Shown here in pieces: positions 1 through 8,824 of a DNA stretch of 64,000 bases. The DNA is taken from contig NZ_AWZU01000006.1 in the NCBI RefSeq assembly GCF_000472385.1, forward strand, positions 124,108 through 188,107, written 5' to 3'. The stretch is from Bradyrhizobium sp. ARR65 (lineage in GTDB: Bacteria; Pseudomonadota; Alphaproteobacteria; Rhizobiales; Xanthobacteraceae). Below the pieces are notes generated by a model. The model ran no database searches, was not told the origin of the DNA, and worked only from the letters and a program-made list of their open reading frames with translations. Both the position numbers and the translations under genes were made by a program. The number at the start of each line of letters is the position of its first letter. The first letter of the stretch is position 1.

Positions 1-1096
1 CGGAGACCTTCAGCATGGCGTCGCGGATGTTGTGCAGCGGCCTGATCACGCGCCGGCTCACCATCAGCATCGCGCCGCAGGACAGTACGATCGCCGCCAA
101 CAGGAAACAGACTTGTATGACGAGCGAACGCAGCGCCGCCGAATGCTGGTCGGCGATATAGGCCTTGGCGGCGTCGAGCGCGGCGTCGGCGACGGCGACC
201 GCGGCGGAAAGGCGACCGACCGTGTACGGGCTCCACCGGTTGGCCACCATTTCCGGCTTCTCGCCGCTCGCCAGCGCGTTGACGAGGCGGTCCCGCAACG
301 CAGTGTAGTCCGGTTCGAAATAGGCGGCCTTGTTGGCCTCCATCGCCGCAGACATCGCCGGAGGAAGCTGCATGCCGCCGATCGCCAGTTGCAGTGCCTT
401 CCAGGCGATCTCGATGCCGCCGACCCACTTTGTATAAGCGCGGCTGGTTTCGGGCGTGATTTTGCCCGCAGCGAGGCCCGTCGAAACGATGAGCGAGGCT
501 TCGCCCGCCGTATTGCGAAGCAGCCACGCGCTCTGCTTGATTAGCAGCAACTGGTCGACCGTGGCGTCCTGATGGTTCACCTCGGCGGCGAGAATGCCCG
601 AAAGCTTGTCGAGCGTCTCAAGCAGCGCGGTTTCCGTGTCCATGTACTCCTTGCCGAGTGCAGTCCGGCGCGACGCCTTCGGCTTGCTCATTTCGTCCCA
701 AAATTCCTTCTGCTTCGCGGTCAGCGTCTTGAAGAGCCGGTCGAACTCCGGGATCAGCGTCTGCTGTTGCGCAAATCCGATTTGTGGGAGCACCTCGAGC
801 GCGCGGCTCATGGCCGGCATCTCGATATCGCGCAGGTCGCGGATATATTTATCGATCGCGCTGTCGAGTTGCTCGTCCTGGGTGAGGACCCGATTGCTCG
901 TCGAACGGTCGCTGCGCAGGCGATCCATCGCCTTGAACATGCTTGCCGATGCGTCCGCGACCAGCGCGATCCGGTTCGTCACCTGCAGGCGTTGCCAGGA
1001 GTCCCACGCGGTCAGCGAAAACATGGCGATAATGACGAGCGCTGTCGTCAGGATCACTGCCTGGAGCAGCGTGGATACGGTTAGACGGTTCAGCAT
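1..1096 (-). CDS. Methyl-accepting chemotaxis-type receptor, N-terminal part (runs off window)
   Basis: The reverse strand is open from an ATG at 1096 to the window edge, about 365 codons. It begins with a hydrophobic membrane segment (about residues 8-30, starting MLNRLTVSTLLQAVILTTAL). A mostly helical periplasmic region of about 270 residues follows, then a second membrane segment (about 325-345), then the start of a HAMP linker (VIRPLHNIRDAMLKVS). This is the layout of transmembrane chemoreceptors, which signal to CheA-CheW. The output domain lies outside the window, so a HAMP histidine kinase or cyclase is not excluded. No chemotaxis genes are visible nearby. The ligand cannot be told from the sequence. 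Confidence 0.75.
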   Translation of the reverse strand, partial: MLNRLTVSTLLQAVILTTALVIIAMFSLTAWDSWQRLQVTNRIALVADASASMFKAMDRLRSDRSTSNRVLTQDEQLDSAIDKYIRDLRDIEMPAMSRALEVLPQIGFAQQQTLIPEFDRLFKTLTAKQKEFWDEMSKPKASRRTALGKEYMDTETALLETLDKLSGILAAEVNHQDATVDQLLLIKQSAWLLRNTAGEASLIVSTGLAAGKITPETSRAYTKWVGGIEIAWKALQLAIGGMQLPPAMSAAMEANKAAYFEPDYTALRDRLVNALASGEKPEMVANRWSPYTVGRLSAAVAVADAALDAAKAYIADQHSAALRSLVIQVCFLLAAIVLSCGAMLMVSRRVIRPLHNIRDAMLKVS

Positions 1097-1311
1097 GGCG
1101 GGCCCCCCAAAATTCCCCCACGCATTTGGCCTGACATGCGTAAATACTTAGCCAGTGTGGCTGCCGTAGAATTACGGGGTTCGGGAGGATTCTAAATTCC
1201 GGATGTCGTGCCGCTTGAGGTAAGGATTGCTTAAGAAGTTCCGTGGCGGGAACTCGAACCGGCCGACCTGCGTTAAAGGCGCGTCAACCATTTCGGCTTG
1301 AGGGGCTGCCA

Positions 1312-1467
1312 ATGATCGTAGGCGTTCTCGTCACATTTCTTGTCGTTATTCTTGTCCTCTATTTGATCAACATGCTGCCGCTGGACGGCCGCGCCAAGCA
1401 GATCGCGCGGGTGGTGGTCATCATCATCGGCATCGTTTCGCTATTGAAATATCTCGCGGTGTTCTAG
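1312..1467 (+). CDS. Small two-helix membrane protein (Thivi_2564-like)
   Basis: This 51-residue protein is almost entirely membrane-embedded. Helix one spans about residues 2-20, then comes a short polar loop (NMLPLDGRAKQIAR), then helix two at about 34-50. The ATG at 1312 follows a purine-rich GAGGGG at a suitable distance. An upstream in-frame start at 1243 would add residues with no family resemblance. The pattern MLPLDGRAKQI is typical of small membrane proteins annotated as Thivi_2564 family in proteobacteria. Function is unknown. It stands alone between the divergent receptor gene and the convergent glcB. Confidence 0.7.
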   Translation: MIVGVLVTFLVVILVLYLINMLPLDGRAKQIARVVVIIIGIVSLLKYLAVF

Positions 1468-1634
1468 CGGGCTGGCCTGACCTCCGCATCACGCCTCCGC
1501 ATCACATGGCCTTCGTATTCTTCCGGCCACGCGGTTAACGGTCCAACAGCACCTTCATGGTAACTGGCGCGCTGGCGCAGCGCGGTCTCGCCGAACGAGG
1601 ATGCCAGAGGCTGGATTGTCCGGCCGCTTTGTCC

Positions 1635-1714
1635 GAGTTCGGGGCGATGGGAAGCATCGAACCCGGAATCTCGAGATTCCGGGTTCGCCTCTTCGAGGCG
1701 CCCCGGAATGACGT
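1635..1714. repeat. Dispersed palindromic repeat, family A copy 1
   Basis: The element contains a perfect 30-base palindrome (1658-1687, centred on CTCGAG). It ends in the sequence CGCCCCGGAATGACG, which recurs at three other places in this window. It lies just downstream of the glcB stop codon, so it may act as an mRNA-stabilising or terminating hairpin. I see no T-run. Confidence 0.75.
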
Positions 1715-1740
1715 TGCGGAGAGATTCTCCCTCGCTCGCC

Positions 1741-3903
1741 TTACCCCGCCGCCTTTGCCTCGCGACGGCGCGCGGTGAGAATATACTCGGTATAGCCGTT
1801 CGGCTGCGTGCGGCCCTTGAAGATGAGATCGCAGGCCGCCTTGAACGCGACACCATCGAACGATGGCGCCATCGGCCTGTACAGGGGATCGCCGGCATTC
1901 TGCTTGTCGACCACTGCCGCCATCCGCTTCAGCGATTCCATCACCTGATCCTCGGTGACGACGCCCTGATGCAGCCAGTTCGCCAGATGCTGGCTGGAGA
2001 TGCGTAAAGTGGCGCGGTCTTCCATCAGGCCGACATCGTGGATGTCGGGCACCTTGGAACAGCCGACGCCCTGGTCGATCCAGCGCACGACATAACCCAG
2101 AATGCCTTGGCAGTTGTTGTCGATCTCCTGCCTGACATCATCGGGCGCCCAGTTCGATTTCGACACCGGGATGGTGAGAATGTCCGAGAGCTTGGCGCGC
2201 GACCCGCCCTTGGCGAGTTCCTGCTGGCGCGCCAGCACATTGACCTCGTGATAATGCAGTGCATGCAGGGTCGCCGCGGTCGGCGAAGGCACCCAGGCGG
2301 TGGTGGCGCCGGCCTGCGGATGAGCCAGCTTCTGCGCCAGCATATCCGCCATTTTGTCGGGCGCGGCCCACATGCCCTTGCCGATCTGGGCGTGTCCGGG
2401 CAGGCCGTCGATCAGGCCGATATCGACGTTCCAGTCCTCATAGGCCTTGATCCAGGGCTGCGCCTTCATCTCGTTCTTGCGGATCATCGGACCCGCTTCC
2501 ATCGAGGTGTGAATCTCGTCTCCAGTGCGGTCGAGGAAGCCGGTGTTGATGAAGACGATGCGCTTCAGCGCCTGCTGGATGCAGGCCTTGAGGTTGACGG
2601 TGGTGCGGCGTTCCTCGTCCATGATGCCGACCTTCATGGTGTTGGCCGGCAACGACAGCATCTTCTCGACGCGCTCGAAGATGTCGCAGGTCAGCGCGAC
2701 CTCGTCGGGGCCATGCATCTTCGGCTTGACGATATAGACCGAGCCGGTGCGGCTGTTCTTCACCTTGGAGAGGCCCTTCAGGTCGTGGATGGCGAGCAGG
2801 CCGGACACGGCGGCATCCAGCATGCCTTCCGGAATCTCCTCGCCCTTCTCGTCCAGCACCGCATCGGTGAACATGTGATGGCCGACGTTGCGGATCAGGA
2901 GCAGGCTGCGGCCATGCAGCGTGAGCTCCTTGCCGTCGGGCGTCTTGTAGACCCGGTCGCCATGGAGCGAGCGGGTCATGGTCTTGCCGCCTTTCTCGAA
3001 ATCGGCCGACAACGTGCCGTTCATCAGGCCGAGCGTGTTGCGATAGACCAGCACCTTGTCCTCGGCGTCGACAGCGGCAACGCTGTCTTCCATGTCGAGG
3101 ATGGTGGAGACCGCCGCCTCGATGATGATGTCGGCGACGCCGGCGGGATCGTCCTTGCCGATGACGTGGCTGCGATCGATCTTGATCTCGATATGCAGGC
3201 CGTTGTTGACGAGCAGGACAGCCGAGGGCGCGGCGGGATCACCCTGGTAGCCGGCGAACTGTTCCTTCGATTTCAGTGCGGTGGCGTTGCCGCTCTTCAG
3301 CTTCACTGCGAGCTGTCCGGCAATCACGCTATAGGCGCTGACGTCGGTGTGGCTGCCGGTTGCGAGCGGCACGGCGGCATCCAGGAAGGCCTTGGCCTTG
3401 GCAATCACCTTGTCGCCGCGTGCCTTGCTGTAGCCTTTCCCGGTTTCGCTCGGATCATGCGGGATCGCATCGGTGCCGTAGAAGGCGTCGTAAAGCGAAC
3501 CCCAGCGCGCGTTCGCCGCGTTCAGCGCGTAACGCGCATTGGTCAAGGGGACGACGAGCTGCGGTCCGCAGATCTTGCCGATCTCCTCGTCGACATCGGC
3601 CGTTTCCACCTTTTGCGTCGCGGGCTCGGGCAGGAGATAGCCGATCTCCTTCAGGAAGGCGGTATAGGCATTGATGTCGAACGGCTTGCCCTTGTTGGCG
3701 CGGTGCCAGTCGTCGATCTTGGCCTGCAGCCTGTCGCGGAAGGCGAGCAGCTCGCGGTTCCTGGTTGCGAGATCGCGAACGATCGCGGCGAGCCCCTTCC
3801 AGAACGCGTCGGGGTCGATCCCGGTCTTGGGTGCCGCCTCCTTGGCAATGAAATCGAACAGGACCGGGGCGATCTTCAATCCGTGAGCTTCGATACGCGT
3901 CAT
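1741..3903 (-). CDS. glcB: Malate synthase G
   Basis: This 720-residue cytoplasmic enzyme condenses glyoxylate with acetyl-CoA to give malate in the glyoxylate/glycolate route. Length and sequence fit the monomeric G isoform throughout. The N-terminus reads [17 protein letters not shown]. The central region carries [14 protein letters not shown] and [14 protein letters not shown], and the metal-site neighbourhood is [19 protein letters not shown]. The C-terminal half has [14 protein letters not shown] and the region around [20 protein letters not shown]. The ATG at 3903 is the only start that gives the complete family N-terminus. The gene is monocistronic and divergent from the sulfate operon across 468 bases. 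Isocitrate lyase is not in the window. Confidence 0.97.
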   Translation of the reverse strand: MTRIEAHGLKIAPVLFDFIAKEAAPKTGIDPDAFWKGLAAIVRDLATRNRELLAFRDRLQAKIDDWHRANKGKPFDINAYTAFLKEIGYLLPEPATQKVETADVDEEIGKICGPQLVVPLTNARYALNAANARWGSLYDAFYGTDAIPHDPSETGKGYSKARGDKVIAKAKAFLDAAVPLATGSHTDVSAYSVIAGQLAVKLKSGNATALKSKEQFAGYQGDPAAPSAVLLVNNGLHIEIKIDRSHVIGKDDPAGVADIIIEAAVSTILDMEDSVAAVDAEDKVLVYRNTLGLMNGTLSADFEKGGKTMTRSLHGDRVYKTPDGKELTLHGRSLLLIRNVGHHMFTDAVLDEKGEEIPEGMLDAAVSGLLAIHDLKGLSKVKNSRTGSVYIVKPKMHGPDEVALTCDIFERVEKMLSLPANTMKVGIMDEERRTTVNLKACIQQALKRIVFINTGFLDRTGDEIHTSMEAGPMIRKNEMKAQPWIKAYEDWNVDIGLIDGLPGHAQIGKGMWAAPDKMADMLAQKLAHPQAGATTAWVPSPTAATLHALHYHEVNVLARQQELAKGGSRAKLSDILTIPVSKSNWAPDDVRQEIDNNCQGILGYVVRWIDQGVGCSKVPDIHDVGLMEDRATLRISSQHLANWLHQGVVTEDQVMESLKRMAAVVDKQNAGDPLYRPMAPSFDGVAFKAACDLIFKGRTQPNGYTEYILTARRREAKAAG

Positions 3904-4205
3904 GATGGTCTTTTCTCGCGAGCAAACAGCGCTTTCGGGGATAACGGCAAAAGCGCCGCGAAGGGGCGGCGGGGACGCCCTTTTAGCCCCAAAGCCCGGG
4001 CCAGCGGAAGGGCCTGGCGCCGATCTTCATCCTCACCAGACGATCACGGAATCGCGGGCTTCCGCCGGTTGCAGAAAGCTCGCTTGCGAATGGCCGGACC
4101 GAAGCGCCGTGGCGGCTGCGACGCGCCGGATTTCGCGGCATGGAAGCTGCTTGCCTGAGCCTTGCCCCTCAACTGGGCGCGGCTTCATCTCTTGCCTGGA
4201 TGCGC

Positions 4206-4257
4206 TTTTCTCGTTTCGAGAAAATGCATGTCGCCGCGCTTGGCCTCGAGAGGCCAA
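4206..4257. promoter_or_regulatory. Two adjacent perfect dyads upstream of the sulfate operon
   Basis: Dyad one is TTTTCTCG-TTT-CGAGAAAA (4206-4224). Dyad two is TTGGCCTC-GA-GAGGCCAA (4240-4257). Both are exact and lie 115-170 bases upstream of cysG. They are plausible operators for the divergent glcB/cysG promoters, but no regulator can be assigned from sequence. Confidence 0.4.
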
Positions 4258-4344
4258 AATTCCAAGGTTGCAGCGCAATGTGGAAGAAAAATTTTCTCTT
4301 TGCGCGGCTTGAAACCGACATATAAGGAAAACAATTCTAAACGA

Positions 4345-4358
4345 CCCCAAGATTGGGG
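4345..4358 (+). promoter_or_regulatory. Hairpin overlapping the cysG ribosome-binding region
   Basis: CCCCAA-GA-TTGGGG can pair perfectly. Its right arm contains the GGGG of the purine-rich stretch GGGGAAGCGAG that precedes the cysG ATG at 4372. Folding could partly mask ribosome binding, which suggests possible translational control. The loop is only two bases, so the innermost pair may not form. Confidence 0.35.
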
Positions 4359-4371
4359 AAGCGAGTGTCGC

Positions 4372-5457
4372 ATGCGATTTTTGCCGGTGTTTCTCGACCT
4401 GCAATCCGGACCGGTGCTTCTCATCGGTTCCGGCGAGCTTGCGCAGGCCAAGCTCCGGGTGCTGGCAGCCGCCGGCGCGCAGGTGCGCTGGTACGCGATG
4501 TCCGGCGACCATGATGTGAGCGGCCTGGAGGGCGCGCAAGCGGCAAAGATCGAGCGCGCCACCGGCGATCCGCTCACGGCCGATCTTCACGGGGTCGTCG
4601 CTGTCTTTTGCGCGGGCGCGGGCGACGTCGGCGTTGCAGTGGCGGCCCGGGCGAAATCGCTGGGCCTGCCGGTCAATGTCATGGACGACCTGGCGCATTC
4701 CAGCTTTATCTTTCCTGCCATCGTCGATCGCGGCGACGTGGTGATCGCGATCGGGACCGGCGGTGCCTCGCCCGTGGTCGCACGGCGCGTGCGCGAGCGC
4801 ATCGAGGCGGCGCTGCCGTCGCGGATCGGCGAGCTCGCCAATTTCATCGGTCGTTTTCGCAAATCGATCCACGAGCGGATCCCCGAATTCCTGCTGCGCC
4901 GCCGTTTCTGGGAGAAGGTGATCGACGGCAAGATCGGCGCGCTCGTTCTTTCGGGCCGCGATAGCGAGGCGGAGGCCGCGCTCAACGAGATCGACGACCC
5001 CTCCGCTTTTGCCGGCGCCCTTTCCTCCGGCGCGGCGGAAGGCAGCGTGACGCTGGCTGGCGCAGGCCCCGGTGATCCCGACCTCTTGACGGTGAAAGCG
5101 CTGCGCGCGCTGCAGGATGCAGACATCGTCTTCCACGACGAAGACGTCGCGTCGGACATCCTGGATCGCATTCGCCGCGACGCGGCGCGCGTGGCGGTGA
5201 GCCGCGGAGACCAGGATGCTGCCATCGCGCAGATCGTAGCTGCCGCGAAAGCGGGACGGCGGGTGGTGTTGCTGAGGGCCGGCGACGTTTACGGGCCGGG
5301 CCGCGGCGGCAAGGCCATCGCGGCACTGCGCGAGGCCGGTGTCACTCATTTCGTCATACCGGGCGTCGTCGCCGATTTCGGCGAGGTGCGGCCGTTCTCG
5401 CCTTCCGCGCTTTCGCGCCCGCCGCGCAGTGGCACGGCAAAAGCCTCCAACAACTGA
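4372..5457 (+). CDS. cysG: Siroheme synthase with intact dehydrogenase domain and truncated methyltransferase domain
   Basis: This 361-residue protein supplies siroheme for the sulfite reductase encoded downstream. Residues 1-210 match precorrin-2 dehydrogenase/sirohydrochlorin ferrochelatase: an NAD-binding loop (LLIGSGELAQAKLRVLAAAG), the conserved acid pair in VNVMDDLAHSSFIFPA, and TGGASPVVARRVRERIE. From about residue 223 a uroporphyrinogen-III methyltransferase fold begins (VTLAGAGPGDPDLLTVKALR). It stops after about 135 residues, and its SAM-binding motif GGDPFVFGRGG is changed to AGDVYGPGRGG. Full CysG proteins are about 457 residues, so the second half of this domain is missing. Expected activity is oxidation/chelation only. 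The ATG at 4372 was chosen because the family N-terminus starts there. It opens the sulfate operon. Confidence 0.88.
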   Translation: MRFLPVFLDLQSGPVLLIGSGELAQAKLRVLAAAGAQVRWYAMSGDHDVSGLEGAQAAKIERATGDPLTADLHGVVAVFCAGAGDVGVAVAARAKSLGLPVNVMDDLAHSSFIFPAIVDRGDVVIAIGTGGASPVVARRVRERIEAALPSRIGELANFIGRFRKSIHERIPEFLLRRRFWEKVIDGKIGALVLSGRDSEAEAALNEIDDPSAFAGALSSGAAEGSVTLAGAGPGDPDLLTVKALRALQDADIVFHDEDVASDILDRIRRDAARVAVSRGDQDAAIAQIVAAAKAGRRVVLLRAGDVYGPGRGGKAIAALREAGVTHFVIPGVVADFGEVRPFSPSALSRPPRSGTAKASNN

Positions 5458-5485
5458 CTTTCAAGGAAATCCGGGAAGCTCTGGA

Positions 5486-5803
5486 ATGACCTCTCCGCTC
5501 GAACAGAAAATCAGGATCACCGGTCCGTCCGTGGTCACCGCCAACCGGACCTGGGATGGCACGGTCGTCTACCGCACGGCGACCAAGGGGTGGTCCACCG
5601 ATCTTGCCGATGCCGCAGTAGTGCGTGCGGTCCCGGAAGCGCGCGCGCTGCTCGCCGAAGCCGTCGCCGACGATCTGGGCGCGGTCGGCGCCTATATCGC
5701 GCCGGTCGAGATCGGCGAGAGCGGCAAGATTGCGCCCGGCAATTTGCGCGAACGGATCCGCGCGAGCGGCGTCACCATCGATCTGCTTCCGGTTCCGGCG
5801 TGA
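5486..5803 (+). CDS. DUF2849 protein of the sulfite reductase operon
   Basis: This 105-residue soluble protein has the family pattern ITGPSVVTANRTWDGTVVYR near the start and a C-terminal segment RERIRASGVTIDLLPVP. DUF2849 genes typically sit directly upstream of cysI in alphaproteobacteria, as here (28 bases after cysG, 10 bases before cysI). A role as an accessory factor for sulfite reduction is inferred from this context only. The ATG at 5486 gives the full family N-terminus; the frame extends upstream only into the cysG coding region. Confidence 0.85.
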   Translation: MTSPLEQKIRITGPSVVTANRTWDGTVVYRTATKGWSTDLADAAVVRAVPEARALLAEAVADDLGAVGAYIAPVEIGESGKIAPGNLRERIRASGVTIDLLPVPA

Positions 5804-5813
5804 GAGCCTCATC

Positions 5814-7469
5814 ATGTATGCCTATGACGAAATCGACCGCACGTTGATCGACGAGCGTGTCTCCGAATTCCGCGACCAGGTGAAGCGGCGCCTCTCCGGC
5901 GAACTCACTGAGGACGAATTCAAGATGCTGCGGCTGCAGAACGGCGTCTATCTGCAGTTGCACGCCTATATGTTCCGCGTCGCCATCCCCTACGGCACGC
6001 TGTCTTCAAAGCAGCTCCGGCGGCTTGCTCATGTGGCGCGGCGCTACGATCGTGGCTATGGGCACTTCACCACGCGCCAGAACATCCAGTTCAATTGGAT
6101 CAAGCTTGCCGATCTGCCGGATGCGCTCGCCGACCTTGCCGAAGTGGGCATCCATTCGATGCAGACCTCCGGCAACAACACGCGCAACGTGACGTCGGAC
6201 CAGTGGGCGGGCGTTGCGCCCGGCGAGGTTGAGGATCCTCGCATCTGGTCGGAAATCTTGCGGCAATACACCACGCTGCATCCGGAATTCTCCTTCCTGC
6301 CGCGCAAGTTCAAGTTCGCGATCACCGCGTCCGAGCATGACCGTGCCGCGATCAAGATTCACGACATCGGGCTGCGGCTGCACAAGAACGAGCAAGGCGA
6401 AACCGGCTTCGAGGTCCTGGTCGGCGGCGGCCTTGGCCGCACGCCGCTCATCGCCAAGACGATCCGTCCCTTCGTTCATGGGCGCGACCTGCTGTCCTAT
6501 GTCGAGGCGATCATGCGCGTCTACAACCAGTATGGCCGGCGCGACAACATCTACAAGGCACGCATCAAGATCCTGGTGCATGAGCTCGGCATCGAGAAAT
6601 TCGCTGAAGAAGTCGAGGAAGAGTGGCAGCATATCCGCAACAGTGATTTAAAGCTCGAGGCGGCGACCATCGAGGACATCCGCTCGCGCTTCACCTATCC
6701 CACTTACGCGAAGCTCCCGCACATGCCGGACGAGCTACGCAAGGCCGCGCATGATCCGCTGTTCGAGCGCTGGCGCAAGAATTCGGTGTCTCCGCACAAG
6801 GTGCAGGGCTACTCGATCGTGACGATCTCGCTCAAGCCGGTCGGCGGCCCGCCCGGTGACGCTACCGCCGAGCAGATGGATGCGCTCGCCGACCTCGCCG
6901 ACAAATATTCCTTTGGCGAAATCCGGGTCGGCCATGAGCAGAACCTGGCGCTGCCGCACGTCGCCAAGCACGACTTGCCGGCGCTGTGGAAGGCGCTGGA
7001 CAAAATCGGGCTTGCGACGCCCAACGTGAACCTGGTGTCGGACATCATCGCCTGCCCGGGGCTTGACTATTGCTCGCTCGCCAACGCCCGCTCGATCCCG
7101 ATCGCGCAGGAGCTGACGCGGCGTTTTGCCAACCACGACACCGCCGATCTGATCGGGCGGCTGCACATCAATATCTCCGGGTGCATCAACGCCTGCGGCC
7201 ATCACCATGTCGGCCATATCGGCATTCTCGGCGTGGAGAAGAACGGCGAGGAGTTCTACCAGATCACCATCGGCGGCCGCGCCGACGAGAAGGCCGAACT
7301 CGGCACTTTGATCGGTCCGTCAGTGCCCTACAACGAGGTCGCCGATGTGATCGAGGACGTTGTTGAAGCCTATCTCGCGCTGCGCGCAACGCCGGACGAG
7401 CTCTTCATCGACACGGTGAAGCGGCTCGGAGTCGAACCATTCAGGGAGCGGGTCTATGCCACTCGTTAG
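5814..7469 (+). CDS. cysI: Sulfite reductase hemoprotein (nitrite/sulfite reductase family)
   Basis: This 551-residue enzyme carries out the six-electron reduction of sulfite to sulfide in the cytoplasm, using siroheme and a coupled 4Fe-4S cluster. The cluster ligands are visible as C414-x5-C420 (ACPGLDYC) and C457-x3-C461 (SGCINACGHH). The siroheme-binding half-domains are recognisable (GYGHFTTRQNIQFNWIKLAD, MQTSGNNTRNVTSD, LVGGGLGRTP). The protein has no flavin domain, so electrons must come from ferredoxin or a separate reductase not in this window. It lies 10 bases after the DUF2849 gene. The next gene starts inside its last 14 bases, suggesting translational coupling. Confidence 0.95.
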   Translation: MYAYDEIDRTLIDERVSEFRDQVKRRLSGELTEDEFKMLRLQNGVYLQLHAYMFRVAIPYGTLSSKQLRRLAHVARRYDRGYGHFTTRQNIQFNWIKLADLPDALADLAEVGIHSMQTSGNNTRNVTSDQWAGVAPGEVEDPRIWSEILRQYTTLHPEFSFLPRKFKFAITASEHDRAAIKIHDIGLRLHKNEQGETGFEVLVGGGLGRTPLIAKTIRPFVHGRDLLSYVEAIMRVYNQYGRRDNIYKARIKILVHELGIEKFAEEVEEEWQHIRNSDLKLEAATIEDIRSRFTYPTYAKLPHMPDELRKAAHDPLFERWRKNSVSPHKVQGYSIVTISLKPVGGPPGDATAEQMDALADLADKYSFGEIRVGHEQNLALPHVAKHDLPALWKALDKIGLATPNVNLVSDIIACPGLDYCSLANARSIPIAQELTRRFANHDTADLIGRLHINISGCINACGHHHVGHIGILGVEKNGEEFYQITIGGRADEKAELGTLIGPSVPYNEVADVIEDVVEAYLALRATPDELFIDTVKRLGVEPFRERVYATR

Positions 7470-7971
7470 GGGCGGAAACATCTCTCAAGACGATTTCGTG
7501 CAACTCGCGGACGACGCGCCGCTGCCGGAGAAAGGCGCGGTGCTGGTTTCGGCCGCGCGGTTTCTCGCCGATCCGCAAGTGCTGCTGCAGCGCTCCGACA
7601 GGCTTGGTGTGATCTGGCCGAACAACCGCGATCTCGACGACCTCGTTCCGCATCTCGAGCGGATCGCGGTGGTGGCGCTGGTGTTCCCGACCTTCCGCGA
7701 CGGCCGCGCCTACAGCCAGGCACGCTTGTTGCGCGAGCGCTATGCCTTCCGCGGCGAATTGCGCGCCACGGGGCAGGTGCTGCGCGACCAGTTCGTCTTC
7801 ATGCTGCGTGCCGGCTTCGATGCCTTCGATGTCAAGAAGCAGACTGACGCAGAAGCCTTCGGCCAGACCGTGAAGCGCTACTCGGTCTTTTATCAGCCGA
7901 CCGGAGACGGCCGGCTTGCGGCACCGTTCCGGCGCCTGCAATTGCGTCATTCCGAGAGTGCCAGCCTATGA
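7456..7971 (+). CDS. DUF934 protein (sulfite reductase-associated)
   Basis: This 171-residue protein shows the family hallmarks: LGVIWPNNRDLDDLVPHL, a core VALVFPTFRDGRAYSQARLL, and RGELRATGQVLRDQFVFMLR. DUF934 genes are consistently found beside cysI and cysH in proteobacteria lacking a flavoprotein subunit. A role in electron delivery to, or assembly of, sulfite reductase has been supposed, but the sequence alone does not show it. It overlaps cysI by 14 bases and cysH by 4 bases (ATGA), so the three are likely translated as a coupled unit. Confidence 0.9.
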   Translation: MPLVRGGNISQDDFVQLADDAPLPEKGAVLVSAARFLADPQVLLQRSDRLGVIWPNNRDLDDLVPHLERIAVVALVFPTFRDGRAYSQARLLRERYAFRGELRATGQVLRDQFVFMLRAGFDAFDVKKQTDAEAFGQTVKRYSVFYQPTGDGRLAAPFRRLQLRHSESASL

Positions 7972-8702
7972 ACGCGCTCAACCAGCAATTTGCAATCGAG
8001 ACGGGCGCGGGCGATCTGCCGGCGGCGGAAGAGTTGGCGCGCGCCCTTGCCGATGCCTCCCCGGCGGACGTCATCGCCGCAGCGGTGCGGACAGTGGGGC
8101 GGGACAAGCTCGCGCTGGTCTCCTCCTTTGGCACTGAATCCGCGGCGCTGCTCAAGGTGATGGCGGATGTCGATCCTGCCATCCCCGTGATCTTTCTGGA
8201 TACGGGGTGGATCTTCGAGGAGACGCTCGCCTATCGCGACACGCTGATCCAGACGTTGGGCCTGCGTGATGTCCGCTCCATCAAGCCGTCGGCCGAGGCG
8301 CTGTCGCGCGAAGATCCGAATGGCGATCTCTGGTTTTCCAATCCGGACGCGTGCTGCCGCATCCGCAAAGTGGAGCCGCTGGCGCAGGCGCTGAAGCCGT
8401 TCGACGCCTGGCTCAACGGACGCAAGCGGTTTCAGGGCGGGCTGCGTGCCGCGATCCCCGTGGTCGAAGACGACGGCGCGCGGCTGAAATTCAATCCGTT
8501 CGCCAACATCTCGCGCGCCGATATCGAGGCGATCTACAAGACCGCCAACCTGCCGCAGCATCCGATGCTGGCCGCCGGCTTTCTCTCGGTCGGCTGCATG
8601 CCCTGCACCAGCCGTACCGAAGCGGGCGAAGATGCGCGCGCCGGCCGCTGGCGCGGGCGCGCCAAGACGGAGTGCGGCATCCACGTCACGAAATCCACTT
8701 AG
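7968..8702 (+). CDS. cysH: Adenylyl-sulfate (APS) reductase, iron-sulfur type
   Basis: This 244-residue enzyme reduces activated sulfate to sulfite with thioredoxin. The PAPS/APS reductase fold is clear (LALVSSFGTESAALLKVM, FLDTGWIFEETLAYRDTL). Two cysteine pairs are present: C129-C130 (DACCRIRK) and C210-x2-C213 (GCMPCTSRTE), plus the catalytic C236 in ECGIH. The CC/CxxC pairs bind a 4Fe-4S cluster and mark the APS-using subtype rather than E. coli-type PAPS reductase. ATP sulfurylase (cysD/cysN or sat), needed to make APS, is not in the window. It overlaps the DUF934 gene by four bases. Confidence 0.94.
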   Translation: MNALNQQFAIETGAGDLPAAEELARALADASPADVIAAAVRTVGRDKLALVSSFGTESAALLKVMADVDPAIPVIFLDTGWIFEETLAYRDTLIQTLGLRDVRSIKPSAEALSREDPNGDLWFSNPDACCRIRKVEPLAQALKPFDAWLNGRKRFQGGLRAAIPVVEDDGARLKFNPFANISRADIEAIYKTANLPQHPMLAAGFLSVGCMPCTSRTEAGEDARAGRWRGRAKTECGIHVTKST

Positions 8703-8715
8703 CGTATGAAAGCTT

Positions 8716-8737
8716 AGGCCGGCGACCTCGCCGGCCT
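8716..8737 (+). terminator. Strong hairpin between cysH and the sulfate-binding protein gene
   Basis: AGGCCGGCGA-CC-TCGCCGGCCT pairs perfectly over ten bases, 13 bases after the cysH stop. There is no T-run, so it is more likely an mRNA-end stabiliser or partial attenuator than a full intrinsic terminator. It may set different levels for the enzymes and the importer. Confidence 0.45.
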
Positions 8738-8824
8738 GTCGACAAGACGTGCAGCTTGTTCATGCAAGGCACGGGGCGCGAACGCTGATCTTCGCGCTTT
8801 CGACTCTCGTTATGGAGAATGAGG

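Larger units (their letters stand above)
3904..4371. other. Intergenic region between divergent glcB and cysG
   Basis: I see no convincing gene in these 468 bases; the open frames here lack family resemblance. It must hold both divergent promoters. It carries two perfect dyads (annotated separately) and, nearer cysG, TTGCGC and TATAAG hexamers about 15 bases apart (roughly 4300-4326) as a weak promoter candidate. I recognise no known riboswitch consensus. Confidence 0.5.

Noticed and set aside
2038-4158. A long plus-strand open frame antisense to glcB
   Set aside because: It is a shadow frame of malate synthase G with no recognisable domain and Asp/Val/Gly-rich composition typical of antisense reading.
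4258-4371. A SAM or other sulfur-related riboswitch before cysG
   Set aside because: I could not match any known riboswitch core; only simple dyads and one short hairpin are present.
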